From Paraclostridium dentum (GTDB lineage: Bacteria > Bacillota > Clostridia > Peptostreptococcales > Peptostreptococcaceae), in assembly GCF_012922555.1 (NCBI RefSeq), contig NZ_WIPK01000001.1:496001-560000 (forward strand): 64,000 nt of DNA. Reading direction: 5' to 3'. Positions 15,352 through 23,915 of the stretch are shown here, in pieces. Below the pieces are notes generated by a model, which had not been told where the DNA came from, did no database searches, and worked only from the letters and a program-made list of their open reading frames with translations. Both the position numbers and the translations under genes were made by a program. Within the stretch, counting starts at the first letter, position 1. Each line of letters begins with the position of its first letter.

Positions 15352-15801
15352 ATCACTTATAATTTTTCCTAATTCTTTTGAAGCGTTAGAAGCTAGTGAA
15401 AATGCATTAATAGCATCAATTAAATTGTCAGGATCTTTAGTTTCCAAATATGATTGAATCTTCAGAAGCGATATTTTGTAAAGATTTAGTATAGATTGCA
15501 TAGATAGTATGGCATCAGTGTCTTCTTGAGAAAGTTTTGAAACTTTTATATTTAAGTCATTAATTAAAGTTTCTATAAATTTAATATTTTTATTTATTTC
15601 ATCCTCTTTATAGTTTCCCATAATTACAGATTTAGTTAATAGGTACATATAATTATCGATTATTTCTAAATCTTTAATATATTGATTGTTAACTGAATCT
15701 GGAGCGGTAATGCTAAGAGCATGAGAAACATTTATATTACTTGTAAAAATAATTAAAGTTATAAATATAATAATACTAAATTTTTTTAACAATATAATCA
15801 C
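15340..15801 (-). CDS. Small exported hypothetical protein
   Basis: A 153-residue protein I do not recognise. The N-terminus is a signal peptide (LLKKFSIIIFITLIIFTSNINVSHA, cut likely after SHA), so it is exported; no lipobox. The mature part is predicted helical, rich in I, L, D and K, without cysteines. The frame opens with GTG 15801, but AAAGGA ends only three bases before it; the TTG at 15792 is better spaced, so the true start is uncertain by three codons. Monocistronic. Confidence 0.6.
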   Translation of the reverse strand: MIILLKKFSIIIFITLIIFTSNINVSHALSITAPDSVNNQYIKDLEIIDNYMYLLTKSVIMGNYKEDEINKNIKFIETLINDLNIKVSKLSQEDTDAILSMQSILNLYKISLLKIQSYLETKDPDNLIDAINAFSLASNASKELGKIISDAGK

Positions 15802-16039
15802 ACATCCTTTTTTAAATAGTATGTGTAGAAATCAATAAACTATATTGTAGAAAAATTTAACAAAATAAACTTATTTTAAAATATATGTGTTTGAAAATTA
15901 GATTTGCAAAAATAAGAAGACTAGAAAAAATCTAGTCTTTTCGGTAAAAAATGCGTTTGTCACGATGATTGTACCCAGAAGGTTAGTTATATTATGTGAA
16001 TTTTTAAAAATAGATATTCAAAAAAATTAGGAGATTTGT
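15802..16039 (+). other. Leader region of the ABC exporter
   Basis: This stretch holds no gene of ordinary size. It contains a 9-bp hairpin with a short T-tract (15917-15942) that could end an upstream transcript, then a comparatively GC-richer segment (about 15951-15985) and the ribosome binding site of the 11-codon ORF at 16040. No clear sigma-A promoter with normal spacing was found. Confidence 0.4.
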
Positions 16040-16075
16040 ATGAAAGTTAATTTTACTAAATATTATATAGCTTAA
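16040..16075 (+). CDS. Leader peptide, 11 residues
   Basis: ATG at 16040 follows TAGGAGA at a five-base spacing and encodes MKVNFTKYYIA before a TAA. A hairpin with a T-run (16116-16153) lies between it and the ABC exporter gene. This arrangement, short translated ORF then terminator then drug-type ABC exporter, is what ribosome-mediated attenuation looks like in Firmicutes. No homologue is known to me, so the call rests on position and on the good ribosome binding site. Confidence 0.45.
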   Translation: MKVNFTKYYIA

Positions 16076-16115
16076 TCAAACGAATACATTGGACATGACT
16101 AAATTTTAATAGTAA

Positions 16116-16153
16116 ACTTAAAAGGTCTATATAATAGGCCTTTTTTAAGTTTT
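16116..16153 (+). terminator. Attenuator-like terminator before the ABC exporter
   Basis: Stem ACTTAAAAGGTCTAT (16116-16130) pairs with the ATAGGCC...TTAAGT arm ending near 16149, with a run of six T inside and more T after. It lies 30 bases before the exporter ATG and after the leader peptide. Confidence 0.65.
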
Positions 16154-16181
16154 TGAAAAATAAAAAATAGGAGGATTAAGT

Positions 16182-17885
16182 ATGAGGATACTCTTTAAAT
16201 ATGCTCTAGAGTATAAATGGCAGTTTTTTCTTAGAGTGATTACCATATCATTAGTAGCATTAGCAAGTATATGTTTTGATTTTATTATGGGATTTATAGT
16301 TGATATATTTGCGAGCGGGCAAGTAGAAAAATTTATCCCAATAGTTACAGTAACTATTGCACTAATAATAATAATGTTTTTTACAGAATATTTAGATGGA
16401 CTTGTTATGTCAAACTATATCAAAAATACTGTTAATTACTTAAGATGCGATGTGTTTTCTAAATTAATGAATAAAGATATAAAAGATTTTTCTTTGGACA
16501 ATAGTGGGAAATACATATCAGTATTATATAATGATATAAAATTAATAGAAGATAATTTTCTAAATAATATATTCTTAGTTATATCATCACTGTTATCATT
16601 TTTAATTTCTTTATGTGCATTATTTTACATAAGTCCATATATAGTAATATTTATATATATATTTGGAGTTTTAGGATTTATAATTCCTAATGCACTTTCA
16701 AAAAAGCTAGTCATAGAAAAAAATGAGTACTCTAAAAATTTAGAAGAAATAACTTCTGTAACAAAAGATTTATTTTCGGGGTTTGAAGTTATAAAAGGAT
16801 TCAACATAAGCAAAAAAATAAATAAGATTTTCGTTAATAATTCTTTAAATGTGGAAAACTCAAAAAGAAAGTGTTCTATATTAGAAGCGATTATAAAGGG
16901 TTTTTCGTTAGCTTTTAGTGTAACTATATATTTAGGAGTTTTAATTTTAGGTGGATACTTAATGTATAAAAAAAGTATATCTGTAGGAACAGCAATAATA
17001 ATAATTCAACTTAGTACTCATATAGTTGGACCTGTTAAAACTAGTATATCACTTATAAATCAAATAAAATCAGTATCTCTTATTGGTAAAAAAGTTGAAG
17101 ATATATTAAATGTAAATAATGAATCTGAAGAATCTGAAGAAATAAAGAGCTTTAGAGATTGCATAGATATAAAAGATCTTAATTTTTCATATACAAAAGA
17201 ACGAAATGCATTAAAAAATATAAATTTAAAATTTGAAAGAAATAAAAAATATGCAATAGTTGGTGAAAGTGGATGTGGCAAAAGTACATTAATTAAGTTA
17301 ATTATGAGATATTATAATGAATATGAGGGCAAAATAACTATTGATAATAAAGATTTAAATAAAATATATAGTAGTGATTTATATAAAACTATATCTATGA
17401 TACAGCAAAATGTTTTTATGTTTGATGACTCTATAAAAGAAAACATAAGGTTGTTCTCGAATTATAGTGATGAAAGTGTAATTGAGAGTTGCAAAAGATC
17501 TGGAATAATGGGACTTATAAATAGGCTAGAAGATGGTATTGATTCACTAGTTGGAGAAAATGGAAATAAATTATCAGGTGGAGAAAAACAAAGAATTGCA
17601 ATTGCGAGAGCTTTGATAAATGAAACTAAGATATTAATATTAGATGAATCTACATCAGCACTTGATAATGAAACTGCATATAGTTTAGAAAAATCACTTT
17701 TGAATTTAGAAAATTTAACAATGATAGTTGTTACACATAAACTTATAAAAAATTTACTTACTAATTATGATGAAATTATAGTAATGAAAGATGGAATGGT
17801 GATAGAAAAAGGAAGTTTTGAAGAACTTATAGATATTAAAGGATATTTTTATAGCTTATATTATATACAAAATGAAAAGATATAA
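16182..17885 (+). CDS. ABC exporter half-transporter (membrane domain plus ATPase)
   Basis: A 567-residue fused transporter. Residues 1-300 carry six membrane helices (ABC_membrane), residues 330-567 the ATPase: Walker A GESGCGKST, Q-loop MIQQNVFMF, signature LSGGEKQRIAIARAL, Walker B ILILDESTSALD, switch His VVTHK. It should work as a homodimer exporting a peptide, lipid or drug. No partner half-transporter is adjacent. AGGAGG precedes the ATG. The leader-peptide/attenuator region upstream suggests induction by a translation inhibitor or similar signal, which is inference. Confidence 0.88.
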   Translation: MRILFKYALEYKWQFFLRVITISLVALASICFDFIMGFIVDIFASGQVEKFIPIVTVTIALIIIMFFTEYLDGLVMSNYIKNTVNYLRCDVFSKLMNKDIKDFSLDNSGKYISVLYNDIKLIEDNFLNNIFLVISSLLSFLISLCALFYISPYIVIFIYIFGVLGFIIPNALSKKLVIEKNEYSKNLEEITSVTKDLFSGFEVIKGFNISKKINKIFVNNSLNVENSKRKCSILEAIIKGFSLAFSVTIYLGVLILGGYLMYKKSISVGTAIIIIQLSTHIVGPVKTSISLINQIKSVSLIGKKVEDILNVNNESEESEEIKSFRDCIDIKDLNFSYTKERNALKNINLKFERNKKYAIVGESGCGKSTLIKLIMRYYNEYEGKITIDNKDLNKIYSSDLYKTISMIQQNVFMFDDSIKENIRLFSNYSDESVIESCKRSGIMGLINRLEDGIDSLVGENGNKLSGGEKQRIAIARALINETKILILDESTSALDNETAYSLEKSLLNLENLTMIVVTHKLIKNLLTNYDEIIVMKDGMVIEKGSFEELIDIKGYFYSLYYIQNEKI

Positions 17886-17987
17886 TAAAAAATTTATATA
17901 TGTAATAATTTTCATTATATGTATATAATTGTTTAGTAAACCGAGTTTAAGGTATAAATATTAATAATTGAATATGGAGGTGTAAAT

Positions 17988-18596
17988 ATGTTTACAAGAG
18001 CAGAGTTAAAAAGTAGTGCAAAGGATCAACTAAAAGGAAGATGGCTTGTAGCAATATTAGTTTTTGTTTGTTATTCAGCTATTCTTCAATTAGCGAATGT
18101 AGAATTAACTAACTCTACAGAAGGATCTATGATTGGACTAAGTTTAAATATAATAGGACTTTTAGTTTATGGGTCACTTCAAGTTGGAATCAGTAGATTT
18201 TCACTTAAATTAGCACGTAAAGATTCAACTACACAATTTAATGATTTATTTTCAGGGTTTGATGTATTTATAAAAGCATTAGTGATGAACTTTATAATAT
18301 GGATATGTGTATTTATAGGAACTATATTATTTGTTATACCGGGAATTATAGTAGGAATAATGTTTTCTCAAGCTAATTATATATTAGCAGAAAATCCTGA
18401 TAAATCAGCTATGGAATGTATAAAAGAAAGCGCTAGAATGATGAAAGGTCATAAATTTGATTATTTTGTTTTAGAGCTAAGCTTTATAGGTTGGTCTATA
18501 TTATGTGTATTATCACTTGGTATAGGATTTTTATGGCTTGTTCCATACTTTGAAATAACATTAACTAACTTCTATTTAAAAGTAAGCGAACTTTAA
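17988..18596 (+). CDS. DUF975 family membrane protein
   Basis: A 202-residue protein with about five membrane helices. The opening FTRAELKSSAKDQLKGRW is the hallmark of DUF975, followed by FDVFIKAL, PGIIVGIMFSQANYILAENP and a late SARMMKGHK segment. The family is widespread in Firmicutes with no known function. GGAGGTG before the ATG; own terminator. Confidence 0.85.
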   Translation: MFTRAELKSSAKDQLKGRWLVAILVFVCYSAILQLANVELTNSTEGSMIGLSLNIIGLLVYGSLQVGISRFSLKLARKDSTTQFNDLFSGFDVFIKALVMNFIIWICVFIGTILFVIPGIIVGIMFSQANYILAENPDKSAMECIKESARMMKGHKFDYFVLELSFIGWSILCVLSLGIGFLWLVPYFEITLTNFYLKVSEL

Positions 18597-18606
18597 AAAA
18601 ATTATG

Positions 18607-18641
18607 AAAATAGACTATACTTAAATATAGTCTATTTTTTT
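18607..18641 (+). terminator. Rho-independent terminator
   Basis: Perfect 13-bp stem (18607-18619 with 18626-18638) and T-run. Confidence 0.9.
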
Positions 18642-18707
18642 ATGTTGCAATAATTTGCAATAAATGATATATTTTAAGTAAAAAACTAAAATAAAAGAGG
18701 AATTTGT

Positions 18708-19322
18708 ATGTATTTGCCAAATAAAGTAACAAGTGTATTAGCTAAAATAGATAAATCTTATGAAGTTAAATATGTTGATGGAAAAATAACGTCTATATAT
18801 ATAAATGAAAAAGATATAAAAATAGAAGCCTCAAGTAAAGGATACAGTGTTAATTTAAAGGGAGGACCTATATTTTTAAATGACTTAAAATTATTAGAAC
18901 CATTACTTATAAGAATGGGTGCAATAGAGATGAAAAAGTCAAAATCAAAAAAAGAAAAAGTGTTAAATGATAAGCTAATAGAATTGTTTTCAAAAAAGAA
19001 AAATACATTTTCAGTGGAATATATGGATTCTAAGGTTTTATCTATAAAGATGGATGATCCTAACTTAACAATTAAGAAAACTGGAGTAGGATATACCTTA
19101 ATTGTTAATAATGAAAGTATATCTATTGATAACTTATCTTCTTTAAAAAAGTTACTTTTAAAAATTAATGTTATACAAGATAATAAAGAAACAAAAAAGG
19201 AAATAAGTAAAAATAAAAACAATAAACTTTTAATAGAACAGCTTACGCTAGATTTAAATCAAATAAAAAAGGAGAAATATTTATGGGATGCCCAAATTGC
19301 AGATGTAACAAAAATAAAATAA
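18708..19322 (+). CDS. Hypothetical protein with an internal duplication
   Basis: A 204-residue soluble protein of unknown function made of two similar units. Unit 1 (about 8-73) reads YEVKYVDGKITSIYI, KGYSVNLKGGPIFLNDLKLLEPLL; unit 2 (about 90-158) reads FSVEYMDSKVLSIKM, VGYTLIVNNESISIDNLSSLKK. The tail is Lys-rich. No signal peptide. The last 40 bases overlap the next gene. AGAGGAA precedes the ATG. Confidence 0.65.
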   Translation: MYLPNKVTSVLAKIDKSYEVKYVDGKITSIYINEKDIKIEASSKGYSVNLKGGPIFLNDLKLLEPLLIRMGAIEMKKSKSKKEKVLNDKLIELFSKKKNTFSVEYMDSKVLSIKMDDPNLTIKKTGVGYTLIVNNESISIDNLSSLKKLLLKINVIQDNKETKKEISKNKNNKLLIEQLTLDLNQIKKEKYLWDAQIADVTKIK

Positions 19323-19531
19323 GTGAAGAAGAATATAATGAACTAAGAGAGTATTTAGAAGAAGAAATTAAAGACTACAAAATAGTGGATTATATAAATG
19401 AAGATAATAAGGCAGATAGGTTTGTAGAAGTGGAGTTCGAGGAGTATATACTTGAATTGGAAAATATTGACACCGAAGATTTAACTTTAGAAAAAATTAT
19501 AGAAAATATAATAAAAAATAAAATGGTTTAA
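19283..19531 (+). CDS. Small acidic protein with N-terminal Cys motif
   Basis: An 82-residue protein beginning MGCPNCRCNKNK and continuing as an acidic helix-rich chain (many E, D). AAAGGAGA sits nine bases before the ATG inside the preceding gene, so the two are translationally coupled with a 40-base overlap. The CPNCRC start could bind a metal. I do not recognise a family. Confidence 0.55.
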   Translation: MGCPNCRCNKNKISEEEYNELREYLEEEIKDYKIVDYINEDNKADRFVEVEFEEYILELENIDTEDLTLEKIIENIIKNKMV

Positions 19532-19537
19532 ATAAAG

Positions 19538-19567
19538 AAGGACATCGTTTGTACGATGTCCTTTTTA
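19538..19567 (+). terminator. Rho-independent terminator
   Basis: Stem AAGGACATCGT (19538-19548) with 19553-19563, loop TTGT, then T-run. Confidence 0.9.
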
Positions 19568-20030
19568 TATATCTAATTATAATTTATATTAGAAAATTAC
19601 AACTAGATATTAATATGAAAACAAGTAGTATTAAACCAATTGTTTTCGAAAATATAGATAAACTTATAGAAAATACATACTTCAACTTACGAGGTAAAAT
19701 TGTAAATACCATGAAGATTGAAAGTCAAATTAAAAAAAATGAAGTTAACATAAGATTAACCTACCTATTAATGAGACATTATATTTTCTATTAAGTTGTA
19801 ATAATAGTATTACCTACGTATTAGAATATATAATTAAATATTATTACCTTTTTATGAATTAAATTCTAAAAAATTAATATGATAATACTGTTTAAACTAT
19901 TATTATGATAAAAAATAAATAAAAATGTATATTAATCGTATTTATTGATATAACTTGCGAAGAGGAAGTTGGATATAAATATTGAATTTTAAGGATAAAT
20001 ATTTAAATTTTAATAAGGAGATAAATAAAT
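19568..20030. other. Gene-poor AT-rich stretch
   Basis: About 460 bases with no supported gene. An 81-codon frame crosses it but begins inside the preceding terminator and lacks a ribosome binding site. The last 20 bases carry AAGGAG for the lipoprotein at 20031. I see no riboswitch, repeat or mobile remnant. Confidence 0.5.
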
Positions 20031-20747
20031 ATGAAATTATGGAAAAAACTAATAGTTTTAGTATGTTTATCATCTATGCTGATAGGCTGTGATTTATCAT
20101 CACAACAAAAATTAATAAAGAAAGAAAATTCAAATAAAATAAATGAAAAGATACAAGAAAGTGAAGTTAAAAGCATAGTAAGTAAAAACGAAGACAAAAC
20201 TAAACAACAAAATAAAATTACAGCTGAAGAAGCTAGAATATTAAACGTTAGCTATAATAGAGATAATGTGACATATATAAGCCATATAAGTAAGGATGAG
20301 ATGAAAGAAGTATTAGAAAATACTACAGGAGCTAAAAGTATGATTCATTTATCGGACGCATTTGTAGAAGCTGAGCAAAAGTATGGAGTAAATGCTTTTT
20401 TCATGGCGGGTGTAGTTGCTCTTGAAAGTGGGTTTGCAACTTCAAGAAGAGCTGTAGAAGACAATAACTTAACAGGATATGAAGTATACAGTGATAATTC
20501 TGAGGGAAAATTATTTCCAAGCCAACAGGAATCTATACTTCAAACAGCCAGGCACTTAAGTAAAAACTACTTAAAAGAAGGAGCTGCATATTATAAAGGT
20601 TTATCTGTTGATGCAATTCAAGTGAGTTACTGTCCAGATGAAGATTTTGACAAGAATTGGGAAGGAAAGGTTAATGAACTATCTAACTCATTTTTGAATA
20701 CTTATAATCAACTTTTTAAAAACCATATTCAAATTTTAAAAAAATAA
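20031..20747 (+). CDS. Glucosaminidase-domain lipoprotein
   Basis: A 238-residue peptidoglycan hydrolase. Signal peptide with lipobox MLIGC, lipidated Cys20, then a Lys/Glu/Asn-rich linker to about residue 70. The C-terminal domain (about 95-235) matches the N-acetylglucosaminidase fold: AEQKYGVNAFFMAGVVALESGFATS with the catalytic Glu in ALESG, NNLTGYEV and QTARHLSKNYL. It would cleave between GlcNAc and MurNAc at the outer membrane face. Single gene. Confidence 0.82.
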   Translation: MKLWKKLIVLVCLSSMLIGCDLSSQQKLIKKENSNKINEKIQESEVKSIVSKNEDKTKQQNKITAEEARILNVSYNRDNVTYISHISKDEMKEVLENTTGAKSMIHLSDAFVEAEQKYGVNAFFMAGVVALESGFATSRRAVEDNNLTGYEVYSDNSEGKLFPSQQESILQTARHLSKNYLKEGAAYYKGLSVDAIQVSYCPDEDFDKNWEGKVNELSNSFLNTYNQLFKNHIQILKK

Positions 20748-20780
20748 AAAGAGGCAAAATATGAAAGAGCCTCTTTTAAA
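20747..20780. terminator. Bidirectional terminator
   Basis: Stem AAAAGAGGC (20747-20755) with 20769-20777 between convergent genes, A/T runs on both sides. Confidence 0.8.
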
Positions 20781-20786
20781 AAAGTA

Positions 20787-21242
20787 TCAAATTTCTATTA
20801 AATGATTTTTTACTAAACCGTAATATTCAGAACAATTGTACATAAAATATGAAGACGAAAAATTAACTATTATATTAGAATCTAATAAAAATTTATTTTC
20901 AAGTAAAAAATCTCTATCTCCATATAATATAGCTGTAATGGCTAATTCCAAATGAGATTTGAAAATTTCATATTTTCTTTTAATCTCATATGTGGAATTT
21001 CCTTTCAAACAAATGTTGAGTAATAATGCGTACTTATTTTTTTCAATAAAAACCCAACCTCCTAAAACTTCATCTCTTAAATTTATATTAATTTTTTTAT
21101 AGTTATAAAAATTAGCGATATCTAGATATAATATACCTGTATCATCGCTATGAGTAAGCGTATATTTCCTATCTTTTAATATATAAGTTTTTGTCATTGG
21201 AAAAATAAAATTAACTTCCAGTTTATTCTTATCAAAATTCAT
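20787..21242 (-). CDS. Staygreen (SGR) family protein
   Basis: A 151-residue protein matching the staygreen family: DRKYTLTHSDDTGILYLDI, NLRDEVLGGWVF, ILYGDRDFLLENKFLLD and INVNFSSS-like segment (IIVNFSSSYFMYNCSEYYG). Plant SGR removes Mg from chlorophyll a, and some bacterial homologues show Mg-dechelatase activity on chlorophyll derivatives; the natural substrate in a non-photosynthetic clostridium is unknown. AGGTGGTG precedes the ATG. Convergent with the glucosaminidase gene. Confidence 0.75.
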   Translation of the reverse strand: MNFDKNKLEVNFIFPMTKTYILKDRKYTLTHSDDTGILYLDIANFYNYKKININLRDEVLGGWVFIEKNKYALLLNICLKGNSTYEIKRKYEIFKSHLELAITAILYGDRDFLLENKFLLDSNIIVNFSSSYFMYNCSEYYGLVKNHLIEI

Positions 21243-21366
21243 AAAACACCACCTAAATATTAGTAAATAATAAAATATATTCCTAATTATATAAAAGTAT
21301 AATAAAAAACATGATTTTATAGAAAAATAATATAAATATCAAAATAATTTTAAGAAGGGATACGCT

Positions 21367-22317
21367 ATGAAAAGACTAACAAACATTTTATCATTAATGA
21401 TTGTAGCTATACTTTTATCAACTAACTTATGCTTTGGACAAAACAGCGTAGGAAAACTTATGCCATCAGCAGAAGTTGTTTTTGTTAATTTAAATTTAAA
21501 ATATCCTATGGTTGATATGCTTGTAAATGAAGATACGGATTTTAAAAAGAACGATATTATATTATCAGCAATTTCTATGAAGAAAAAATTAAAATATGAT
21601 TTAAATGATTTAACAGATCTTTATAAATCAGAAGATGAGAAAGTTTTAGTAAGATTTCTAAGAGAAGGAAAAGAGAATGTTCAGGTTTTTACAGGCAAGG
21701 ATTTTAGAGGGATTTATTTGAGTTTTACTCAACAGTTTTGCGGAACTGTAACTGCAGTAAGTGAAGATGGAAGCTTTATAGGTTTGAGTCATAATGTAGA
21801 TGGATCTGAAGTAGCACTTAGTACTCAAGTCTTTGAGACTGCGTATGTGCATTCAATTAAAGCAACATTATTTAATGATGGTGGACTAAAACCGCATTTA
21901 AAAGAAAATAAAGAAGGAAAATTAAATTATATTGGAGATATAAATAAATACAGTGAATATGGAGTAAAAGGAAAATTAAAAGAAAGTACATTTAATGATA
22001 AGAACGCTTTAGAAGTAACAAGACCTAAGAAAGGTAAAGCATATATTTATTGCAAGTCACCTGTTACTAACGAAAAAAAATTACATGAAATAGAAATAAC
22101 AAAAATATATGAAGATGGAGCTAAAATAAAAGTAAAAGATAAAGAACTTAAAGAATATAGAGGTGGAGTAATAGGTGGAATGAGTGGATCACCTGTAATA
22201 CAAGATGGAAAGTTAGTTGGAGGAATAAGATCTAGCTTCATATACAATCACAAAATTGGGTTTATATCAAATATAGATTATATGTTAAACCCAGAAGGTA
22301 AGAGTTGTAGAAAATAA
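21367..22317 (+). CDS. SpoIVB-type serine protease (S55), short form
   Basis: A 316-residue exported protease: signal peptide 1-24, a PDZ-like block (about 55-115, DFKKNDIILSAISMK then VRFLREGKENVQV), and an S55 domain with His in GLSHNVDG (about 141) and the nucleophile Ser in IGGMSGSPVIQDGKLVGG (about 272). SpoIVB signals across the forespore membranes by cleaving SpoIVFA. This one is about 110 residues shorter than Bacillus SpoIVB and may be a paralogue with another role; no sporulation genes flank it. AGAAGGGA before the ATG. Confidence 0.8.
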   Translation: MKRLTNILSLMIVAILLSTNLCFGQNSVGKLMPSAEVVFVNLNLKYPMVDMLVNEDTDFKKNDIILSAISMKKKLKYDLNDLTDLYKSEDEKVLVRFLREGKENVQVFTGKDFRGIYLSFTQQFCGTVTAVSEDGSFIGLSHNVDGSEVALSTQVFETAYVHSIKATLFNDGGLKPHLKENKEGKLNYIGDINKYSEYGVKGKLKESTFNDKNALEVTRPKKGKAYIYCKSPVTNEKKLHEIEITKIYEDGAKIKVKDKELKEYRGGVIGGMSGSPVIQDGKLVGGIRSSFIYNHKIGFISNIDYMLNPEGKSCRK

Positions 22318-22323
22318 ATAGTA

Positions 22324-22367
22324 TGCTAATAAAGGATTGATTAAATTCAATCCTTTATTAGCATTTT
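22324..22367 (+). terminator. Rho-independent terminator
   Basis: Perfect 17-bp stem (22324-22340 with 22347-22363) and T-tract. Confidence 0.85.
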
Positions 22368-22456
22368 ACAATAACAATATAAAATGTTGAAAAATGGAAA
22401 ATTAAAACGTATAATTAATTTATAATTTAAAAAAAATTAAAAAAGGAGGTTATTTT

Positions 22457-23884
22457 ATGCTTAAATTTTTGCAACGTATAGGTAAGTCACTTATGCTACC
22501 TATAGCAGCATTACCTATAGCAGGTATAATGTTAAGATTAGGTCAACCTGATATTGTTGATGCGCTTGGTGGCATACCGTTCTTGCAAACGATTTTACCA
22601 TTCTTTGGAGCAGCAGGATCTGCTTTATTTGATAATTTACCGTTATTATTTGCATTAGGAGTTGCTGTTGGGTTTTCAGATGACCAAAATGGAGCAGCAG
22701 CATTGGCTGGGGTTATATCGTATTTTACATTGACGAATGTATCAAAACAATATTGGATAATGAATTTAAGTAAAGATGTTGTAGCAACACTAAATATATC
22801 ATTTTTAGGTGGTATACTGGCAGGTTTAATAGGTGGGTTATGTTACAACAAATTTAGAAAAGTAAAACTTCCTGAGTTTCTAGCATTTTTTGGAGGAAGA
22901 AGACTTGTTCCTATAATGTCGGGGCTTATATCTGTTGTGATTGCCATACCTTTAGGTATGATATGGCCAACAGTTCAAGGTGCTTTAACTGATTTTTCAA
23001 TGTCTATTGTTGGAATGGGAGCATTTGGAGCTGCAATTTTTGGATTATTTAATAGACTACTAATCCCTATGGGATTACATCATGTTTTAAACTCATTTTT
23101 CTGGTTCCAATTAGGAACTTATAATGGAAAAACTGGAGATATAGCTAGATTCTTTGCTTGAGACCCGAATGCAGGACATTTTATGACAGGGTTTTTCCCT
23201 ATAATGATGTTTGGATTGCCAGCTGTAGCTCTTGCAATATACTTTGCAGCTAAAAAAGAAAAGAGAAAAGCTGTTGGAGGAATGTTATTATCTTTAGCAC
23301 TTACATCTTTCTTGACAGGTGTTACTGAACCTATAGAATTTTTATTTATATTCTTGTCACCAATATTATTAATTGCACATGCGATTTTAACTTCACTATC
23401 ATTCTTTGTAGTAGACAGTCTAGGAATATTACATGGATTTACATTCTCAGCTGGAGCAATTGACTATTTAATGAATTTTGGACTAGCTACTAAGCCTATT
23501 ACTTTATTACTGGTTGGGCTAGGAATGTCTATAATATACTTTATTGTATTTTATTTATTAATTACAAAATTAAATTTACCAACTCCTGGTAGAGAAGAAG
23601 ATTGTGATGAATTTGATCAAGGAGACTCTACAGACATAAATAGTGATTTGGATTTAGCTAAAAAATATATAGAATATTTAGGCGGAGAAAAAAACATAAC
23701 TAAGGTAGACAACTGTGCTACTAGATTAAGATTAGAATTAGTAGATACTGATAAAATGAATGATAAAGCATTAAAATCTATTGGAGCAAAAGGTGTTGTA
23801 AAATTAAATAAGACAAGTGCACAAGTTATAGTTGGAACAACTGTTGAATTTGTTGCAGATGGAATAAAAAGTTTACTTAAATAA
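22457..23884 (+). pseudogene. nagE: PTS EIICB (glucose/N-acetylglucosamine type) interrupted by one in-frame UGA
   Basis: One continuous 475-codon frame is broken only at 23159-23161 by TGA. Before it: LKFLQRIGKSLMLPIAALPIAG and the EIIC body to DIARFFA; after it: DPNAGHFMTGFFPIMMFG, the rest of EIIC, then an EIIB domain with the phospho-Cys site NCATRLRLE. Family members have Gly at the stop position (FFAGDPNAGHF), so GGA became TGA by one change. As read, translation stops after 234 residues and no EIIB is made unless the stop is read through or the base is a sequencing error. No EIIA domain is present. AAAGGAGG precedes the ATG. Confidence 0.8.
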
Positions 23885-23886
23885 TT

Positions 23887-23915
23887 AAAAGAGTGTCAAA
23901 TGGCACTCTTTTTTT
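23887..23915. terminator. Bidirectional terminator
   Basis: Stem AAAAGAGTG with CACTCTTTT around a short loop, T-runs on both strands; it separates the PTS gene from the convergent UGA-containing gene. Confidence 0.8.

Noticed and set aside
19549-19794. 81-codon frame after the terminator at 19538
   Set aside because: It begins inside the terminator stem, has no ribosome binding site, and its composition follows the AT-rich background.
23159-23161. UGA in the PTS gene as a second selenocysteine codon
   Set aside because: The family has Gly here, no Cys homologues are expected at this site, and no good hairpin follows the codon. A point mutation is simpler.
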